Below are positions 61,764-64,000 of a DNA stretch of 64,000 nucleotides, piece by piece. The stretch comes from Gammaproteobacteria bacterium (GTDB lineage Bacteria > Pseudomonadota > Gammaproteobacteria > JAABTG01). Each line of letters starts with the position of its first letter. The first letter of the stretch is position 1. Location of the stretch: the NCBI GenBank assembly GCA_017999615.1, contig JAGNLM010000005.1:62001-126000 (forward strand), written 5' to 3'. The notes below the pieces were generated by a model, which ran no database searches, was not told the DNA's origin, and saw only the letters and a program-made list of their open reading frames with translations. Made by a program: the position numbers and the translations under genes.

Positions 61764-62279
61764 TCAGCGATGATACCTCGCCCTTGGAGCCCAGTGGGGC
61801 GCCGGGCGCACGACGACGCGGGGCTCGGCGACCACCGCGTCGTACTCGGAGTAGACGGTCCGGCACCGGCGCTCGACGACCGCGACGGTGTCCCCTTCCC
61901 TGCTACGGGGCGTGAGGTCCTGGCCGATGGACGCCCCGAGCAGCGCGCCGGCCATCGTCGCGACGCCCTGGCTGCGGCCCGAGCCGACCTCGTGGCCGGC
62001 CACACCGCCCAGGATGCCGCCCAGGATGGTGGGCGTCGCGCTCTCGGCGCGCCCGCTCGCCGGGTAATGCACGACCTCGTCCCAGCACTCCTGCCGCGGC
62101 TCCCGCACCCGCACCACGGGCGCGGGGGCCAGGTCCACGACGTAGGGGCGGTAGGCCGGCCGTGCGATCGCCACCGGCCCGCCGAGCACCACCACGGGGC
62201 GGCCGCGGTCCGCCTGCGCGGCGGGTGCGGTCAGAGTCAGGCAAAGGCCTGCGGTCACTACTGCCGTCCAACGCTTCAT
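61764..62279 (-). CDS. Glycine-zipper 2TM-domain envelope protein (SlyB-like)
   Basis: 171 residues. A signal peptide (1 to about 23, ending AAQAD) precedes a Pro/Val-rich stretch and an RQECWDEVV segment. The glycine zipper is PTILGGILGGVAGHEVGSG followed by MAGALLGASIGQDLTP, the Rick_17kDa_Anti/SlyB pattern that inserts in or lines the outer membrane. A Cys pair (RQEC and ERRC) could form a disulfide. It lies 70 bp upstream of the PepSY gene on the same strand and 85 bp from a branched palindromic element. Confidence 0.8.
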   Translation of the reverse strand: MKRWTAVVTAGLCLTLTAPAAQADRGRPVVVLGGPVAIARPAYRPYVVDLAPAPVVRVREPRQECWDEVVHYPASGRAESATPTILGGILGGVAGHEVGSGRSQGVATMAGALLGASIGQDLTPRSREGDTVAVVERRCRTVYSEYDAVVAEPRVVVRPAPHWAPRARYHR

Positions 62280-62357
62280 GGCGTGTCCTCCGTCGGGTCT
62301 CATGGGGCGTGACGGTAACGGCACGGCGCTGAACGGCGCCTGAACGGTCAGACTTCG

Positions 62358-62467
62358 GCAGGTGCCCGGTGTGGCCCCGCGGGACACGCCGCAAGTACAT
62401 CCCTGTAGGCTCGTCTGCCGCCGTCCCTGGCGTCAGACGGTCCCGCGGGGCCGCACCGGGCACCTGC
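62358..62467. repeat. 110-bp branched palindromic element (28-bp outer stem, two inner hairpins)
   Basis: 62358-62385 and 62440-62467 are inverted repeats of 28 positions with one mismatch (a G:T-type pair). Within the loop lie a small hairpin TACA-TCCC-TGTA (62396-62407) and a second stem CGTCTG (62412-62417) with CAGACG (62434-62439), extended by CGCC/GGCG (62419-62422 and 62429-62432). The whole folds as a cloverleaf-like structure in either strand. It lies between mfd (ends 62492) and the glycine-zipper gene. Function unknown; it could be a REP-like repeat family or a transcript-end structure. Confidence 0.75.
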
Positions 62468-62491
62468 CGCGAGCGGCCCGACCCGCCGGCC

Positions 62492-64000
62492 TCAGCGTGC
62501 CCCGAGCCGGTCGAGGAGCGTGGACAGGGCCCACACCCGGGACTCGGCGTCGGGCAGGTCCGTGGTCACCCGGATGCGGTCGCCCCCCTCCAGGCGGTAG
62601 CGGCTGGGCTCCTTCTGGATGAGCTGAATGACCCTTGCCGGGTCGACGCTCGGCTGCGGGCCGAAGGCGACCCGCCCCCCCCGCGGTCCGAGGTCGACCT
62701 TGCGCACCCCGAGCGGGGTCGCGCGCAGCTTCAGCTCGGTCGCCCTGAACAGGACCCGGGTCGGCTCCGGCAGAAGGCCGAAGCGGTCGATCATCTCGGC
62801 CTGGAGGTCGCGCAACTGCTCGCTGTCCCTTGCGCTGGCGATGCGCTTGTAGAGGATCAGGCGCCCGTGCACGTCCGGCAGGTAGTCCTCGGGGATGAGC
62901 GCAGGGACGTGCAGGTCGACCTCGGTTCCGTGGTCCAGGGGGCGGTCGAGCTCCGGGCTCCTGCCGGCCTTCAGCGCCGCGACCGCGCGCTCCAGCAGTT
63001 CGGTGTAGAGGGCGTAGCCCACCTCCTGCATCTGCCCGCTCTGCTCGTGGCCGAGGAGCTCCCCGGCGCCCCGGATCTCCAGGTCGTGCGTGGCGAGGGT
63101 GAAGCCGATCCCCAGGTCTTCGAGGGACTCGATGGCCTCGAGGCGCTTCACCGCGTCGGCGGTCATGGCCTTCGGGTGGGGCGTGACCAGGTAGGCATAG
63201 GCCCGGTGGTGCGAGCGCCCCACTCGCCCGCGCAACTGGTGCAGCTGGGCCAGGCCGAAACGGTCCGCGCGGTTCACCACGATGGTGTTGGCGTTCGGCA
63301 CGTCGATGCCGGTCTCGATGATGGTGGTGCAGACCAGCACGTTGAAGCGGCGGTGGTAGAAGTCGAGCATCACCTGCTCGAGCTCCCGCTCGCGCATCTG
63401 TCCGTGCGCGACGCGCAGGTGCGCCTCGGGGAGCAACTCCGCCACCTCCCGCGCGGTCTTCTCGATGGTCTCCACCTCGTTGTGGACGAAGAAGACCTGC
63501 CCCCCGCGCTTGAGCTCGCGCAGGCAGGCCTCGCGCAGCAGGCGGTCGTCCCAGGTGTGGACGAAGGTCTTGATGGAGAGCCGGCGGGCGGGAGGCGTGG
63601 CGATGAGCGAGAGGTCGCGCAGCCCCGAGAGGGCCATGTGCAGGGTGCGCGGGATCGGGGTCGCGGTCAGGGTCAGCACGTCCACCTCGGCGCGCAGGGA
63701 CTTGAACCGCTCCTTGTGCCGCACGCCGAAGCGGTGCTCCTCGTCGATGACCACGAGCCCCAGGCGCTTGAAGGCGAGCCCGTCCTGCAGGAGCTTGTGG
63801 GTGCCGATGATGACGTCGACCTTGCCCTCGCCCAGGTCGCGGATGGTCGCGTCGAGCTCCTTCTTCGTTCGAAAACGCGAGAGCTGCTCGATCCGCACCG
63901 GCCAGTCCGCGAAGCGGTCCTGGAAGCTCTGGTAGTGCTGCTGGGCGAGCAGGGTGGTGGGCACCAGCACCGCGACCTGCCAGCCGTCCTGCACCGCGAC
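62492..64000 (-). CDS. mfd: Transcription-repair coupling factor Mfd (partial, C-terminal part)
   Basis: DNA translocase that removes RNA polymerase stalled at lesions and recruits UvrA. About 503 of roughly 1150 residues are visible; the N-terminus lies beyond the right edge. It contains motif Ia (VPTTLLAQQHY), motif Ib-like KVDVIIGTHKLL, Walker B DEEHRFG, LTATPIPRTLHMAL, and helicase motifs V and VI (TTIIETGIDVPNANTIVV, landmark; then LHQLRGRVGRSHHRAYAY, landmark). The C-terminal TRCF domain has VDLHVPALIPEDYLPD and ILYKRIA. Identification is firm. Confidence 0.95.
   Translation of the reverse strand, partial: VAVQDGWQVAVLVPTTLLAQQHYQSFQDRFADWPVRIEQLSRFRTKKELDATIRDLGEGKVDVIIGTHKLLQDGLAFKRLGLVVIDEEHRFGVRHKERFKSLRAEVDVLTLTATPIPRTLHMALSGLRDLSLIATPPARRLSIKTFVHTWDDRLLREACLRELKRGGQVFFVHNEVETIEKTAREVAELLPEAHLRVAHGQMRERELEQVMLDFYHRRFNVLVCTTIIETGIDVPNANTIVVNRADRFGLAQLHQLRGRVGRSHHRAYAYLVTPHPKAMTADAVKRLEAIESLEDLGIGFTLATHDLEIRGAGELLGHEQSGQMQEVGYALYTELLERAVAALKAGRSPELDRPLDHGTEVDLHVPALIPEDYLPDVHGRLILYKRIASARDSEQLRDLQAEMIDRFGLLPEPTRVLFRATELKLRATPLGVRKVDLGPRGGRVAFGPQPSVDPARVIQLIQKEPSRYRLEGGDRIRVTTDLPDAESRVWALSTLLDRLGAR

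Overview
The window is a contiguous piece of a very GC-rich (about 70 % by eye) Gram-negative chromosome. Outer-membrane genes (bamA, skp, lpxD/A/B, mla), FNR-type and sigma-32-type promoter signals and the gene order map / rpsB-tsf-pyrH-frr-uppS-cdsA-dxr-rseP-bamA-skp-lpxD-fabZ-lpxA-lpxB-rnhB-dnaE-accA point to a gammaproteobacterium, perhaps of the Chromatiales/Ectothiorhodospiraceae type (the family-level placement is inference). Coding density is very high, GTG starts are common, and many neighbouring genes share a 4-base GTGA stop/start overlap. I saw no insertion sequence, phage gene, CRISPR array, rRNA or convincing tRNA. No stretch longer than 300 bases lacks a gene.

Layout. 1-1064: molybdopterin genes (moaC cut by the window edge and divergent, then moaD-moaE). 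1125-4561: glnD and map on the minus strand, divergent from the long plus-strand translation / isoprenoid / envelope / LPS / replication run at 4790-23678 (rpsB to accA). 23709-26823: pgm and tilS, divergent around a 13-bp palindrome. 26951-31136: a five-gene Mla-type lipid transport operon with both an MlaC-like shuttle and a PqiC-like lipoprotein. 31194-33987: two overlapping GTPase genes with DUF697-like tails. 34213-42843: a phosphate-centred block (sixA, CHAD protein, fdxA, then pstC-pstA-pstB-phoU under a good Pho box, a 2-phosphoglycerate-kinase-like ATPase, cysK). 42865-46053: an overlapping minus-strand operon of a secreted HEXXH protease-like protein, a periplasmic ankyrin-repeat protein and a ZIP metal transporter. 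46227-55782: mutS divergent from htpG (sigma-32 promoter), rimO, prmB, hemN (FNR box) and aroC. 55810-58704: minus-strand unknown coiled-coil gene, a histidine kinase relative lacking its phospho-acceptor His, and a YgbA_NO-family gene, the last divergent from an acyl-CoA thioesterase. 59098-64000: a PhoP/PhoQ-like two-component pair with PepSY and glycine-zipper envelope genes, a 110-bp branched palindromic element, and the C-terminal part of mfd.

How the parts fit. Most of the window is conserved housekeeping: envelope biogenesis (lipid A, BamA, Skp, RseP, undecaprenyl-PP, CDP-diacylglycerol, malonyl-CoA) is genetically coupled to translation (S2, EF-Ts, RRF, UMP kinase). The accessory interest lies in four places: the protease/ankyrin/ZIP operon, the pseudokinase/coiled-coil pair, the overlapping membrane GTPases, and the phosphate neighbourhood with an apparently leaderless pstC and a kinase of unknown bacterial function.
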